This document shows, in pieces, positions 12,371-23,187 of a stretch of 64,000 bases of DNA. Every line of letters begins with the position of its first letter. Within the stretch, counting starts at the first letter, position 1. A program made the translations under genes and the position numbers. This DNA is from Mesostigma viride (taxonomy: Eukaryota; Streptophyta; Mesostigmatophyceae; Mesostigmatales; Mesostigmataceae): the NCBI GenBank assembly GCA_009746045.1, contig RPFO01000079.1, forward strand, positions 3,489,409 to 3,553,408. Direction: 5' to 3'. The notes below the pieces were generated by a model. It was not told the origin of the DNA. It searched no databases and saw nothing but the letters and a program-made list of their open reading frames with translations.

Positions 12371-12375
12371 TGTAA
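12371..12375 (+). terminator. Candidate TGTAA poly(A) signal
   Basis: TGTAA, the poly(A) signal typical of chlorophytes, lies 52 bp past the stop codon of the transposase-like gene. The motif is short and could occur by chance. Confidence 0.35.
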
Positions 12376-12768
12376 GAATGGAGCCCAGCATGCCATCGTC
12401 CACCATGTGTTATGTGTGGGCATTTTAGTGCTAAATGTTGTACATGGCGGCAATGTCTTCAAGTGATTTAATGACAAAGTGATTTTGATGGTTGCTTGCA
12501 TGCATATTAAGTGAGACAACTATTCCTGGACGCATGGCGTGCCAACATATATAAGTTGTTACCAGATATTAATTAATCACATGCCCTATTGAAGCGACGT
12601 TGGACCGCATAAACGAGGAATGGCTGAACTTGTCATGACCCGGCAAGGTACCTACACGCACAACAAGAATACATCAACATGAGACGATATATGGTGAGAT
12701 GACCGAGATGTATGGAGAAATGAATGTCTCTACTAGGATTATTATGAAGGTGTATACGTGGTATTTGC

Positions 12769-12994
12769 GGTGTCACGGTGTCACGGTGTCACGGTGTCAC
12801 GGTGTCACGGTGTCACGATGTCACGGTGTCACGGTGTCACGGTGTCACGGTGTCAGAAGCATATAGGTAAAACTTGCAATGACCCATTGAATACATCATC
12901 CCCATTAATAATCACTGCATACATGCAAAGATGTGTGTTTATATGCATTTTGAGGTGTCACGGTGTCACGGTGTCACGATGTCACGGTGTCACG
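12769..12994 (+). repeat. Two arrays of the octamer GGTGTCAC
   Basis: About 11 tandem copies of GGTGTCAC run from 12769 to 12856 and about five more from 12954 to 12994, with two CACGATGTC variants. The same octamer and its GGTGTCTC variant occur inside the palindrome at 8319-8573, on the other side of the transposase-like gene. Subterminal iterated octamers of this kind often bind transposases; that role is inferred. Confidence 0.8.
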
Positions 12995-13289
12995 GGTCCT
13001 GTGAACTTCCCCTTCCTCAGAGACTTTAGTGGAAACTTTAAATTCAATAAAATACAACTTTTCAAAATGAACTACAAATTGCGTGTTCTAGTACAAATCC
13101 AGACGAGCTTAGGGTGTTGTGGATAGGTCATGGCATGTTTACCCATCTTTCTAGGAATGTTCTTGGGGCCAGGCCAGGTCAGGATATGCCGCCCTGGCTG
13201 GCCAAGCCGCTGGGGGCCGGCCAGACCGAGGTCGGTGTCTATACCTGACTGGTGCGAGCAAGATGTCCTACGAATGCTATCCTACGCTG

Positions 13290-13370
13290 TCTAACACGTG
13301 TTTTTTTACAACGCGATGTATCGCGTTGTAGGGTTAGAACGCGATGTATCGTGTTGTAATCTGACACGTG
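13290..13370 (+). repeat. Left copy of an inverted AACGCGAT-type palindromic repeat
   Basis: CACGTG plus a T-run is followed by AACGCGATGTATCGCGTTGT and a second shorter copy. An inverted relative lies at 16683-16742, so the pair may be ends of a 3.4-kb element into which the piggyBac-like copy at 14074 later inserted. Confidence 0.5.
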
Positions 13371-14073
13371 GCAAACCTATTAAACATGCGATTTTTGGTC
13401 TGAAACTTTCAACATAGGTCAGAAACATCTCATAGAATTCAAGAAAAAATCCTGGTATTTTTGGTATTTTTTTTGTGACAGCTGCAAACAAATATGTACC
13501 ACTGAAATCAGGCATTTTCGCGGGACGAAGGTGAAGACGACGGCGATGGCGGCAGGTAGATCTCGCCAGTTTTCGCGCGAATTTCAGTGGCTGTTGGGTG
13601 GCACGACCATGATGATGCGTTCAAAGGTTGATAATTAGGTTTCTACGAGTTTGTTGAGGTACTGGGGCAAAGGAAACGTAGTTTTTTCCAGTTTCAATTC
13701 TCACCCAACTTTCATGCGGAAACCCTGGAAACCAGCATACATATTATTACGTCAAGACTCGGGTCTGCTGCGGCACCATGCTTGGTATTTCCATGGTGTT
13801 TCGACTTCTTAACACATGTTTATTCATTCCGAACGCCCGGACTCTCGGCTAAACCGAGATTTGTGCAGACTTTTATTGGGTAGCTCCGGGCATGATGGTG
13901 CCTGCAAATAGCGTAAGGCGTGACCGTGGCTATTGCTACGGTATGCTGTATTTTCCTGGAAATGGCCTCTGCCACCGGCTCAATAGTGCTTGCAGGCGTA
14001 AGTATATCGTGTTTCTACCTAGTTTCTGCCAGTTTTCCACTTATTTCTACCGACCTCTGCCCAGCCTCTCTAA

Positions 14074-15760
14074 CCCCTAAATGGTCTGAGATCCTGCCGA
14101 TAAATCGGCTGGATCTTCACAATTTTGCAAACCAGATGCCATCCAACCTACCCATATCCAATGGCTGTCCTTGGGGGCCAAGCATGTCCATGAGTTGCCC
14201 TTCGGGTTGGTATATCACAACCTCACATATATGCAGGGTAGGCCATATATAACTGCCATCAAAGTCAGGGGGGTCAAGACGCGCGTTTTCATTTTTGGTA
14301 GAATGTGCATTTTGAATTATGTTATAAGACCTAGGCACCTACCACTTCAGGGATGATAAAAAATTAGTTGCTGAACAGTTTGAGCCATTGGGGTCATCAT
14401 TTGGGTGGGTATACCAGCAGTTACACTCAGTACAGCCCATAGGGGTACCGTTGGTAAAAAGCAACCAAGGGGTAGGGGTGGGCATACTACCTACTAATAT
14501 GGCCACCAACCATGCCAAACAATACATTTCCCTTCCACAATGATGGGGAAACATAACTGCATCATCACACTGCCCTTACATGGCACCTATGTGCAGGTGC
14601 TACCTTGTCCATGCACGTAGGTAACGTGGTACGGATACCCTACGCAAGGCATGCATTCTAGGAGGCAGCCACCAACAAACTAGTGATGTTGAGCCTATTT
14701 CAGCCTGCCCTAGCAAGGATAAACTAGGCCTAAGCTGCTATAGCTTGCCAGGTGATGGCCAGCACACCTGGTGGCACATGCTGTCAATGGGAAGCTTTTA
14801 CTCACCAGTTACGTGCTTGATGATGCCACAGAGACCAGCCAACTGCCTCACACTCATGCAATATGTGTATGGGAAATGTATAACAACATATATGGAGGTA
14901 TTCAAACCCATACAGCCTCTAAAACTTATCACCATCACCCTGTGGCAGGTCAACTGACTGAGGGAAGCATCTAAGAAGGGTGTTTTAGAAAGGGGCCAGG
15001 CCAGGGTCAAGAAAGAGCATGAATAATGCAAAAAGAATGTGCTACACAAGCTAGAACGTATATATAAACGTCAAAAATCGATAGGAAAACGATGCTTAAG
15101 CTTTACCAGGCATGGATGGCGTTACCTTGGCCCAGGCGGTGGCCGCAAAAAGGCGCATTTCGGCACGCCAAAATTGTGCAGCATGGTCGCTGGATTCGGC
15201 GATTTCTGGCCACCCTTGCACGTTTACGACTACTATGTATCATAAAAAGTACAAAGAAACCGATATATCCTTTAAAATACGCCGGAAAGGTATTGCTGTC
15301 AACGTTTCTTTCGTCCGGCCTGATCGCAGTTTTTTCCAGCAAGAACGCTGCCGACACCTATCAAATGGCATTCCCGCGGACCAAAAATTGGCCTGTATGA
15401 TCTTTAGGACGTATAAAATCAATATCCTAAGTTTGGTCAGAAAATTCGAACGAAAACGTAAATGCCATGCGTGGGCGCAAGCCGCCATGGCCAGGTCGTC
15501 GTTTTCCGGAATGCACGTTGTACGTGAAAAAGTACCCTGACCCCTTGTACTTTGACCGGCCAGAACACCTCTATAACTTTGTCAGAAGTATGCAAACCCA
15601 TATACCATGCTTTAGAGTATTTTATAAACTTTCGATCTTCTCAGCTAAACGTTTCTTAATTCTCAATAGTTTTCGCGGCATTTGGTCGCCCGAGAAGGGG
15701 CCGATGCATCGGCTGGAACTCGATTTTTGGCGGAAAATCGGCCGCAAGACCATTTAGGGG
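14074..15760 (-). mobile_element. piggyBac-like non-autonomous element, copy 2 (inverted)
   Basis: This is nearly identical to 52-1740 in opposite orientation, with the same 14-bp ends CCCCTAAATGGTCT. Its flanks are CTAA on both sides (14070-14073 and 15761-15764), a one-base variant of the canonical TTAA. Because each copy has its own matched target duplication, the two are separate insertions rather than arms of one large transposon. No coding frame is credible in the interior. Confidence 0.75.
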
Positions 15761-15764
15761 CTAA

Positions 15765-16680
15765 GACCGCCATCCTACTCGACGTTGCTTGCATGTCAGC
15801 CATAGAAGGTTGCAGTTGTGCAGTATTTAGGTGCTGCATACGTCGTCAAGCCGTGCATATATCGTGAGGATTGGATGTTGATGGTTTATACTGCGTTGAT
15901 TGTGCAAGAAGATCAGCTAGGTGCCCATAATCATGGTGTATAATCATGTGTTGTTAGCATCTTGCCACAATTTGCTAGCATGCATTCCAGCGTCATCTTT
16001 GCCTGCATGTAAGCTCATGGATCACTCAACCTATCCAAGCCTTGCATTACACGTGCCTCTTTCTTTCAGTATTGCACGCGTTATGGAATGACAACCCAGC
16101 ACCTCCGTTCCCACGAGGCATGTGCTCAATTACACGTTGTGAGAGTGGATGATGCTTTGGCTATGGCTGCCTGATTCAGTCATATTAGGTCATCCATTCA
16201 TGATGTTTGATGCATGTTTGATGCTGTATGACTTATGCAACACTTATATTTTCAATGTTTTGACCCTCCAAGCTCACTATGGCCCCGTTTATGGGGCTCG
16301 TGTCGTTGCATGCGTCATGTTGTGAAGGGCTCTCATTTTTCCCACTGCGTTGTACTGCGTTATAATTGTGATGCTAATGAAAAATAGCTCCAGTGGCCCA
16401 ATGGGCCTGAGTTTTGTTTCACAGAGCCTGCATATGTTGCCCATAGCTCGTGCAAGAAGCCAGATTTTTTTCATGAACCATTTGTGAATAAGCACATGAC
16501 TTGTGACCTAGGGTCAACAAATCGCGGTCATGGTCAGACCCCCCTGTATTCAGACCAGTGTATCTCTCTAATGAATTAGCACTTTGTAGGTCTGAGTAGC
16601 TCCAAAAATCCTTTGATTTATGGGCTTTCAGGAAAGTATATACATGACTATGAAAAAAAAAATTCCTTAGGTGCTAGATA
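15765..16680. other. No recognised feature
   Basis: About 0.9 kb without credible coding frame, RNA or repeat structure. Confidence 0.4.
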
Positions 16681-16682
16681 CG

Positions 16683-16742
16683 CGTTCTAAAAAAAGCTTA
16701 CAACGCGATATATCGCGTTCTAATTAAAAAAAACACGTGCTA
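16683..16742 (-). repeat. Right copy of the inverted AACGCGAT-type repeat
   Basis: It contains CAACGCGATATATCGCGTT next to an A-run and CACGTG, the inverse of 13290-13370. The two copies have diverged, and I see no clear target duplication. Confidence 0.45.
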
Positions 16743-16799
16743 ATCTCGTCCGAAATGCGAGGCATGCCCTGATACAAACACTCTAATGACCTATGTGTG

Positions 16800-17400
16800 G
16801 AAAACCCTACATTCAGGACCTGTCGGAGCATCCTATAAACCGTGTGCCGTCCAGCCGGGCGGCCGGCCAGCTAGCGGGTCGATCGGTCGACGTGAGCGTC
16901 CATGACTCGGCGCCATACGTGAGCACTGTGAGAACTAACCAGGACCTTGAAGAGCATTCGCTTGCGGTGCTCGCCCAGGGCCTTCGAGTGCCAGTAGGTG
17001 TAATTGAGCGAACGATGCCTAGCCCAGGCCAGGCCGATGCGGAATCATGTCCACATCGTCGGCGGTGTCGGGGAGCATGCTCCCCAGCAGTTTGAAGCGA
17101 TCACGGAACGGGGCCTCCGTCCCGTCTAGCAGCCGCGGCAGCGGCGGGCGACTGGTAGCCCCAATCACCATCGCCTCAGTTTTTACACTATAATCTCCAA
17201 TTCCACCGCCCGCGCCTCCAAGCCCAGACAGTCCAGCCAGGTCTGAATGGGCTCAGGGCGCTCGATGAGGGTGGTATCATCCGCATAAATCAATCAGGTC
17301 GGACATGCGGTAGCCAGGGCCACCGCCGCCATATTCGCGATCGTTAAGGATGTCCAAGCCGGGCTCGAACCCAGCTTAAGAGCTAGAAAGCGCGCACGTG
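16800..17400 (-). pseudogene. Degenerate LINE ORF2 fragment (end of reverse transcriptase and C-terminus)
   Basis: Read on the minus strand, this matches 20345-20800 of the LINE at 17880-21397. It holds a damaged TATGCGGATGATACCACC (YADDT-like box near 17280), then KLLGSMLP and FKVLV...YGAES-like segments in shifting frames with stops. It is an old, diverged relative, not the same copy as the element at 17408-17870. Confidence 0.65.
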
Positions 17401-17407
17401 CCTGGCG

Positions 17408-17870
17408 AATTAATTAATTAGACTCGTGCTCCCGTTGGGGAGTCACGGAGCATGAACCCCGATGGATGGATAGATGGCCGGGTGCAAACAGTCCTACCGG
17501 TCTAATCTATCTACATCGGCTACATACTACATCTATCTAATGTTCAGCATTCTAACTACAACATCTATCTAGGCAGCCGCACGCTGCATGCCCTAGGGGA
17601 GCTATCTGGCGTGCCTCGATCCCACGGGATTGCACACGCGGGCGCTTCCCCACTGGGGGGGGCTCGTTGTCCTCTATGACCTGGGCCCACTTGGCCTTGT
17701 CCATCATCGTCTTCCAAATCACAGAGAGGCCTAGGCAGTAGGCCCCCATGTCCTCTACTATAGCTGTTCTTTGAAGGTGCGGGCCTTGCGGCGCGTCTGG
17801 CATCTGACACTGGGCCCAGCCCACGACCTGGCGCATGCATGATGTGATCCACAACAATAATGAACAGGTA
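17408..17870 (-). mobile_element. 5'-truncated LINE, last part of ORF2 and 3' end
   Basis: This closely matches 21020-21397 in reverse orientation: the C-terminal ORF2 codons (LSVIWK, DKAKWAQVIEDNEPPP), a 3' UTR with ATAGATGTAG-type repeats, the hairpin GTGCTCC...GGGAGCAC region and an AATTAATTAATTA tail at 17408-17421. It abuts the 5' end of the plus-strand LINE. Confidence 0.7.
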
Positions 17871-18105
17871 TGGGGACTGTCAGCTTTTGCGTCTGATCTG
17901 TATGGGGACAGATTTCGCGTCTGAGCACCAAATGCAGTCAGATCACTTGCAACCGATGCGTCTTTTCTAGGCGCATCTGCTACTAGCATCGGTTACAGCT
18001 GTAACGCAGTATTGTGACCAGCCTGCAGCAATTACGCAAAGCACCACGGCGTCAGACTCTCTAAGACGCACGCTGATATAATTTTCCGAACCTATTACGC
18101 CATAT

Positions 18106-18470
18106 ATGGCGAGCAAACGCCTGTCGACGCAACGCAGTTTGGCGGATGCGCTCGCCCATGAAAATGCGGCAGCTGCGGCTGCAGCTTTGCCAGCTCCGGC
18201 AGGCACCGGTGACACTAGTCGTGCACTGGTGGTCGCCCAGCAACCTCCCGGCCGGGCTCAATGCCTCGCCATCGGCATCGCCTGACCCTAAACGCGCCCG
18301 CTCCGCCGACAAAACAGGAGGGTCTTCACGCCCCTCGGAACCGCGCTTTCGGCCCCAACCTTTCCAGGTCGATGATCACGACTGGACCAACATGTCCCCG
18401 GCCGATGCTCTGCACTGCATCTTCTTCGGGGTCAACGGAGGAGGCCAACATCCCAGCTCGGCACTTCCTG
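18106..18470 (+). pseudogene. LINE ORF1, N-terminal fragment
   Basis: ATG 18106 begins MASKRLSTQRSLADALAHEN, parallel to the start of the intact ORF1 at 27192 (MSKRPSTQRSLTAALGNEN). A one-base frame change near 18255 moves the match to another frame (SPSASPDPKRARS). Similarity to ORF1 ends near 18470, where the endonuclease part begins. Confidence 0.65.
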
Positions 18471-21238
18471 GTTATGCTGCTCGACGCCAACGCCACGCTG
18501 CCAGTTGGCACTGGGGGCGCTCAGTATTCCCCACCCAACACGACAGCCAACGGTAACACGCCTTTATTTGCGAATCTGCTGGCAGAATCTGCGCTGGTTG
18601 CATGCAATGCTTCTTTCGCACGCCCCGCTGAGCAGCTGGCCACCTTTTTTGGGCCGTCGGATGGGGTGGTGTGCCTCGACTATGTCTGTGTACGTCGGGC
18701 TCAGCGCCCCTCAGTTGTCGATGCTCGCGTCCTGCAAGATTCTGTCAGCACGGTGGAATCTGATCATCGTCTCGTGCTCGCTCGCATCAGATTGCGGTTT
18801 CCTGGGGTGAAACCGTCGCGACAGCTGGCACCTCAGCGGCTCAGCCAGATCTGAAAGTGCTCCGGATTGTGCTGAAGGATGCCGACAAGATGTCAGCAGC
18901 AGAGCAGGCCGCTATGTCGCACAGGGATGATTTCCTGGCCGTATTCGACGCCGGCCGCGGGGGCAGCCGACAGCAGTTACACGCCATTCCGCCGCCGGGG
19001 GATATTTCAGTGATCGATCCTCCGTGGTGTCGCCGCCAAGTATCGCCTGGCTGCCCGCACCCTCCCCACCTTGCCTCCGCGCCGGCAGCTTGCTGTCCAC
19101 CGTCACGCACCGACAGTGGTCGCCGCCAGGCAGATGCTCCGCCGCAACAGAGATCCGATCGCCAAACCTGGGCTGCAAGCAGCTCTGAGGGCCGCCTACG
19201 AGCAGGCTGAGAAGGCAGATGCTCAGCAGATGGTCAAGGACCTGCGCAGCTGCCAGCAGAAGCACGACGGCAAGGGGGCCTGGTTCTGGTACAAGCGCCT
19301 CGGGCACCCGGACGGCCTCGGCCGGCCCCACCGCCACGACGTCCCCGGCGCCCCAGCCAAGCGGCTTCGTACCTGGGCCACGGCCACGGCCGAGGTCGTG
19401 GGGACACCTGCGCCGCCCCCACCCCTGCTCCCAGCCGCCGCCGCCCGCCCGGCCGCCCTGGCCGGCCCCGCTGGGCCCCCGGCCCCGCCTAGGTCAGCGG
19501 CGGACTACCTAGTCCCCCCGCTGGTCGGCCCACTTGGCGACCCGTCTGACATGCCTCCTTTCACCTCTCGCGAGGTCACGGAGGCGGTCCAGCGCCTGCG
19601 TTATGACGCAGCCACCGGCTCTGACGAGATTCCGGCCGCAGTTGTAAAACTTGCAGCCGAATTCGAGGACACAGGTGTTATGCTGCTCTTCCGGGACATC
19701 TGCAACCGCCTTCTGCTGTCGTCGCAACCACCTCCAGCGGCCTGGCAACACAGTTTTCGCACGATGCTGTACAAGAACAAGGGGTCGCCTGCCGACCCCG
19801 GCAACTACAGAGGGGTGTGCATTCAAAGTGCCCCCCTCAAGCTTCTTATGCGGCTCATCCTGAACCGCCTGCGCACGGCCCTGGACGGTCACCTCAGCGA
19901 GACTCAGCACGGCTTCCGTTCAGGTCGCAACACAGTACAGGCGCTCTTCGCTACTCGCCGACTGGTGGAGGAACTGCAACGCCTTCAGCCTGGTGAGTCC
20001 CCTTTGCACCTTGTGCTGGTGGACTTCATCAAAGCCTTCGATTCGGTTTTCTGGCCTGCGCTTTGGGACATCCTCGAGTTGTTCCGGATCCCCCGCCCCC
20101 TGATTGCTGTCATCCGCAACCTGTATGAAGGGTCCACCACTTCGGTGCGCACTTCTTACGGGACCACGCCCCCATGCCCTTTACAGAAGGGTGTGTGGCA
20201 GGGCTGCGTGCTGTCGCCCTACCTGTTCATTATTGTTGTCGAATACGTAATGATTCAGGCGCGCAAGCGATTTGCCCGCATCGTGGGCAGGGAACCAGGA
20301 GTGCAGGTTGCTAACAAATTCTGGCATGGCGGTGCGGACACGGAGATTCGGCTGGCAGACATCATTTACGCAGACGACACCACCCTCTTCGAGGACACTG
20401 AGCACGTGCAGACATGGCTTGATTGCCTGGCTCTCGAGGCCCGTGCAGTGGGGCTTGAGGTCAGCAAGAAGACAGAGGCCCTGGCGGTTGGGCTCACCAA
20501 CTCACCGCCGCCCCTCTAATATCTCCTAGACGGCTCTCGAGTCCTGTATCGGGACCGCGTTAAGCTGCTGGGCAGCCTGCTCCCCAGCTGCGAGGTTGAT
20601 GTGGACCATCGCATCTCCCTCGCCTGGCACGCTTTACGCCAGTACCGGGCCCTGTGGCGCAAGCCCCTGGGCAAGATCGAGAAACAGGACCTGTTCAAGG
20701 TCCTCGTCCTTCCTGTCCTCACGTATGGAGCCGAGACGTGGACCCTCACCGCCGACCTGGCCCGCAATTAAGCTGGACGGCGCGGTCACCAGCATGCTGC
20801 GTTCTATTTTCAGAGTAGTAGGATATGCTGCTCATGTCCGCAATGAGGACCTGTACCAGGGCATGCCCTATATCACCAGCACCATTAAGCAACGACGCCT
20901 GCAGCTATAGTAGGGCACCTAGCTCGCACCAACCAGGTAGACACCTCACGTGGCCCCCCCGCAGGACTGCGACCAGCCCAGCCTGGCCGGCACCTCCTGA
21001 CGTGGGCGGGGCCCAGTGATGTTAGACGCCGCAAGGCCCGCACCTTCAAAGAACAGCTAGTAGAGGACATGGGGGGCCTAGGCCTCTCCGTAATTTGGAA
21101 GAAGATGATGGACAAGGCCAAGTGGGCCCATGCAGGTCATAGAGGACAACGAGCCCCCCCCAGTGGGGAAGCGCCCGCGTGTGCAATCCCGTGGGAGGCA
21201 CGCCAGACAGCTCCCCTAGGGCAGCGTGCGGCTGCCTA
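18462..21238 (+). pseudogene. LINE ORF2: endonuclease tail, reverse transcriptase, C-terminus
   Basis: The endonuclease tail (LLDANATL, then SDGVVCLDYV, then ESDHRLVLARI with the DH pair) occupies 18465-18820. The reverse transcriptase lies in an intact 482-codon frame, 19071-20519. It shows LYKNKGSPADPGNYRGV, QHGFRSGRNT, the first catalytic Asp in LVDFIKAFDSV, WQGCVLSPYLF, and the YADD box in DIIYADDTTLF. The C-terminal part (KLLGSLLP, VLPVLTYGAETWTLTADL) follows a stop at 20519, with further frame breaks at about 20770 and 20910. There is no RNase H domain. Broken frames make autonomous activity unlikely. Confidence 0.75.
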
Positions 21239-21397
21239 GATAGATGTTGTAGTTAGAATGCTGCTACTAGATAGATGTAGTATGTAGCCAATGTAGATAG
21301 ATTAGACCGGTAGGACTGTTTGCACCCATCCATCCATCCATCGGGGTTAATGCTCCGTGACTCCCCAACGGGAGCACGAGTCTAATTAATTAATTAA

Positions 21398-22908
21398 TTC
21401 TTCGGGGACTACGCCTCGCTTTACGACCTGTGCCTCCATCTCCACGACAACAATCGCCTCCTCCTCGATCCGGACGGCCGCCGCTGGAACAACATCAGCA
21501 CGCTGTTCGGGTGCGCCCGCCCCGCCAAGTCCAGCACACCATCCTCAACTCCCTTCTTCAGCGCTCTGACGGCGATCGGATCTGGGCTCCATCCATCTCC
21601 GCCCCCGCCCTCCGTTCGATCCATCGATCCTCACGGAAGCCTTTCAGCAGCACGTGACCCCCCTCAGTGCTGCTGACGGCGCAGCAATGGGTGCATGCAT
21701 GGTCCGCTGGCTGCTGAACTTCCTCACCTCACCGCCATCTCCACTGCCATTTCCGCCTCCACTGCCGACATCAAAGCCCAGCTCCTCGACCTCGACCTAC
21801 GCCTTCAAGCCACCGCCACCGCCCTTGAGAGCTTGCATGACACCGCCGGCCGCCTCACCGCCCAGGCGGTGAAGGACATCGCCGCCCAGCCGGCGCCTAG
21901 CTGCTGGCCCCGCCGGCGATGCTCCCTCCACCTGGGCGGACTTGCTTAAGCAGCAAGTGCTCCACCTCCACCACCTCCACCATTTCGGCACAACTCAAGC
22001 AACAAGCCCTCGACCTTCGCGAGGAAGCCGACATCGCCCGGCGCAGCCACAATGTCATCGTCAATCAAGCACTTCGACCAGCCGGCAGGTGAGACCTCCA
22101 CGAGCCTTCTTGAGCGCGCCATTTTCATTGCCCCCATGTTACTCACTGGTGAGCTGGACATGTCGGCTGTCCGCCTCCCCCGCGCGCGGGGGAAGGCTGG
22201 CCCGGCACCCGTGCTCCTCACCTTTAAGTACATGGCGGACAAGCATGACGTTCCTTAAATGCCGCAAGAAGCTCTCGGAGACTCGCTTCACGCTGGACGA
22301 CGACTTGACCCTGGCCCAGCAACAGCGGCGACGCGAGCTATGGCCGACCTACCTTCAGCTCCGGCAGAGCGCAAGGGGGAAGCCGGTATACTGGAGCCGG
22401 GGGCGGTCATCCACGTTGACCACAAGCCCTGGCAGCCCCCTCCTGCCACCTCAGACTAGGGAATCCATACCAGTAGTGTAGATTAGTCAGGCTTAGCCTA
22501 GCATGTGGCCCACGCGCATGTGCGCCCATAATGGCCCCCATGGATGTTGCCTTCAGAATTTAGCCAAGCCATGCCTATAATGGGACTCCCATGGAGGTTG
22601 CATTAAGAATTTAGCCATGCTACTGTATGCCTAGGCAGAGAGATGCTCTCTGTCGAGAAGCCATGCCCTAGCCCTTGTATAGCCATGATGATCTTCCTCC
22701 CCGGTGCCAGGATCCCCCCCCCTATAGGCGGGTTGAACCTGAGACAGCATGCCGTGGTGCCGGTGCCCTTGAGGCACCTAGAGCAAGGGTAGCTTACATT
22801 CCCACCCTTGCATGAAGTAGCCTAGAATGTATTAAAAGCCACATGCCCCTTCTCAGGGATATGTGCTACATTTACTCCCAACGGAGTGATGTTGATAATT
22901 AATTGGGG
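21398..22908 (+). mobile_element. ORF1-only L1 derivative (family A), 5'-truncated and decayed
   Basis: It starts directly after the AATT tail of the preceding LINE. Broken frames match the middle and end of L1 ORF1: YASLYDLCLHL, DTAGRLTAQAVKDIAAQPAP at about 21840-21900, RFTLDDDLTLAQQQRRREL at 22285-22340. Then come the ORF1 stop, a 3' UTR, the hairpin ACTCCCAACGGAGT and an ATAATTAATT end near 22908. No ORF2 lies between ORF1 and the 3' UTR. Confidence 0.65.
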
Positions 22909-23150
22909 ACAGGACACAACCTTGCCACACCCCGTACGTACGTGATGAAGGGGGAATGGTGGCCGGGGTGGTGCCCTCCGCAGTCCGCACTACGGCCTGT
23001 GAGCCCTCATACAGCCGGCGAATGGCAGAAACTGAACGCTGGGGGCATGCGGTCCAGAGCTTAGATTGCCCAAAGAGCCTCTCAGAGGACCGTGTCAAAA
23101 GCCTTGATATAGTCAACCATAGGTCGATAGGGAAGGCGGTGCCCATGCAC
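22909..23150 (-). pseudogene. LINE reverse transcriptase fragment
   Basis: On the minus strand a short frame carries AIRRLYEGSQAVVRTAEGTTP and GVWQGCVLSP, the region between the first catalytic Asp and the QGxxLSP motif of LINE reverse transcriptase. It ends at the AATTAATTAT junction shared with the neighbouring element. Confidence 0.65.
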
Positions 23151-23187
23151 GCGCCGGTTCTAATTCAGTACCTATATACGAGCCGCG

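Larger units (their letters stand above)
17880..21397 (+). mobile_element. L1-type LINE with ORF2, internally deleted
   Basis: The 5' UTR (from about 17880) resembles that of the ORF1-only copies (TTTTGCGTCTGA, GCTGATATAATTTTCCGA). The ORF1 start is followed by an abrupt junction into the late endonuclease domain, then the reverse transcriptase, ORF2 C-terminus, 3' UTR, the terminal hairpin and an AATT tail (21383-21397). Roughly the last two thirds of ORF1 and the first part of the endonuclease are missing. It is the only copy here with a nearly complete reverse transcriptase. Confidence 0.8.

Noticed and set aside
52-15764. One giant 15.7-kb composite transposon with 1.7-kb inverted ends
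   Set aside because: The outer flanks differ (TTAA left, CTAA right) while each 1.7-kb arm has its own matched duplication, so two separate insertions explain it better.
17350-17375. B-box-like GGTTCGAGCCC on the minus strand
   Set aside because: The stem allows only a six-base loop and no D-arm or anticodon arm could be placed.
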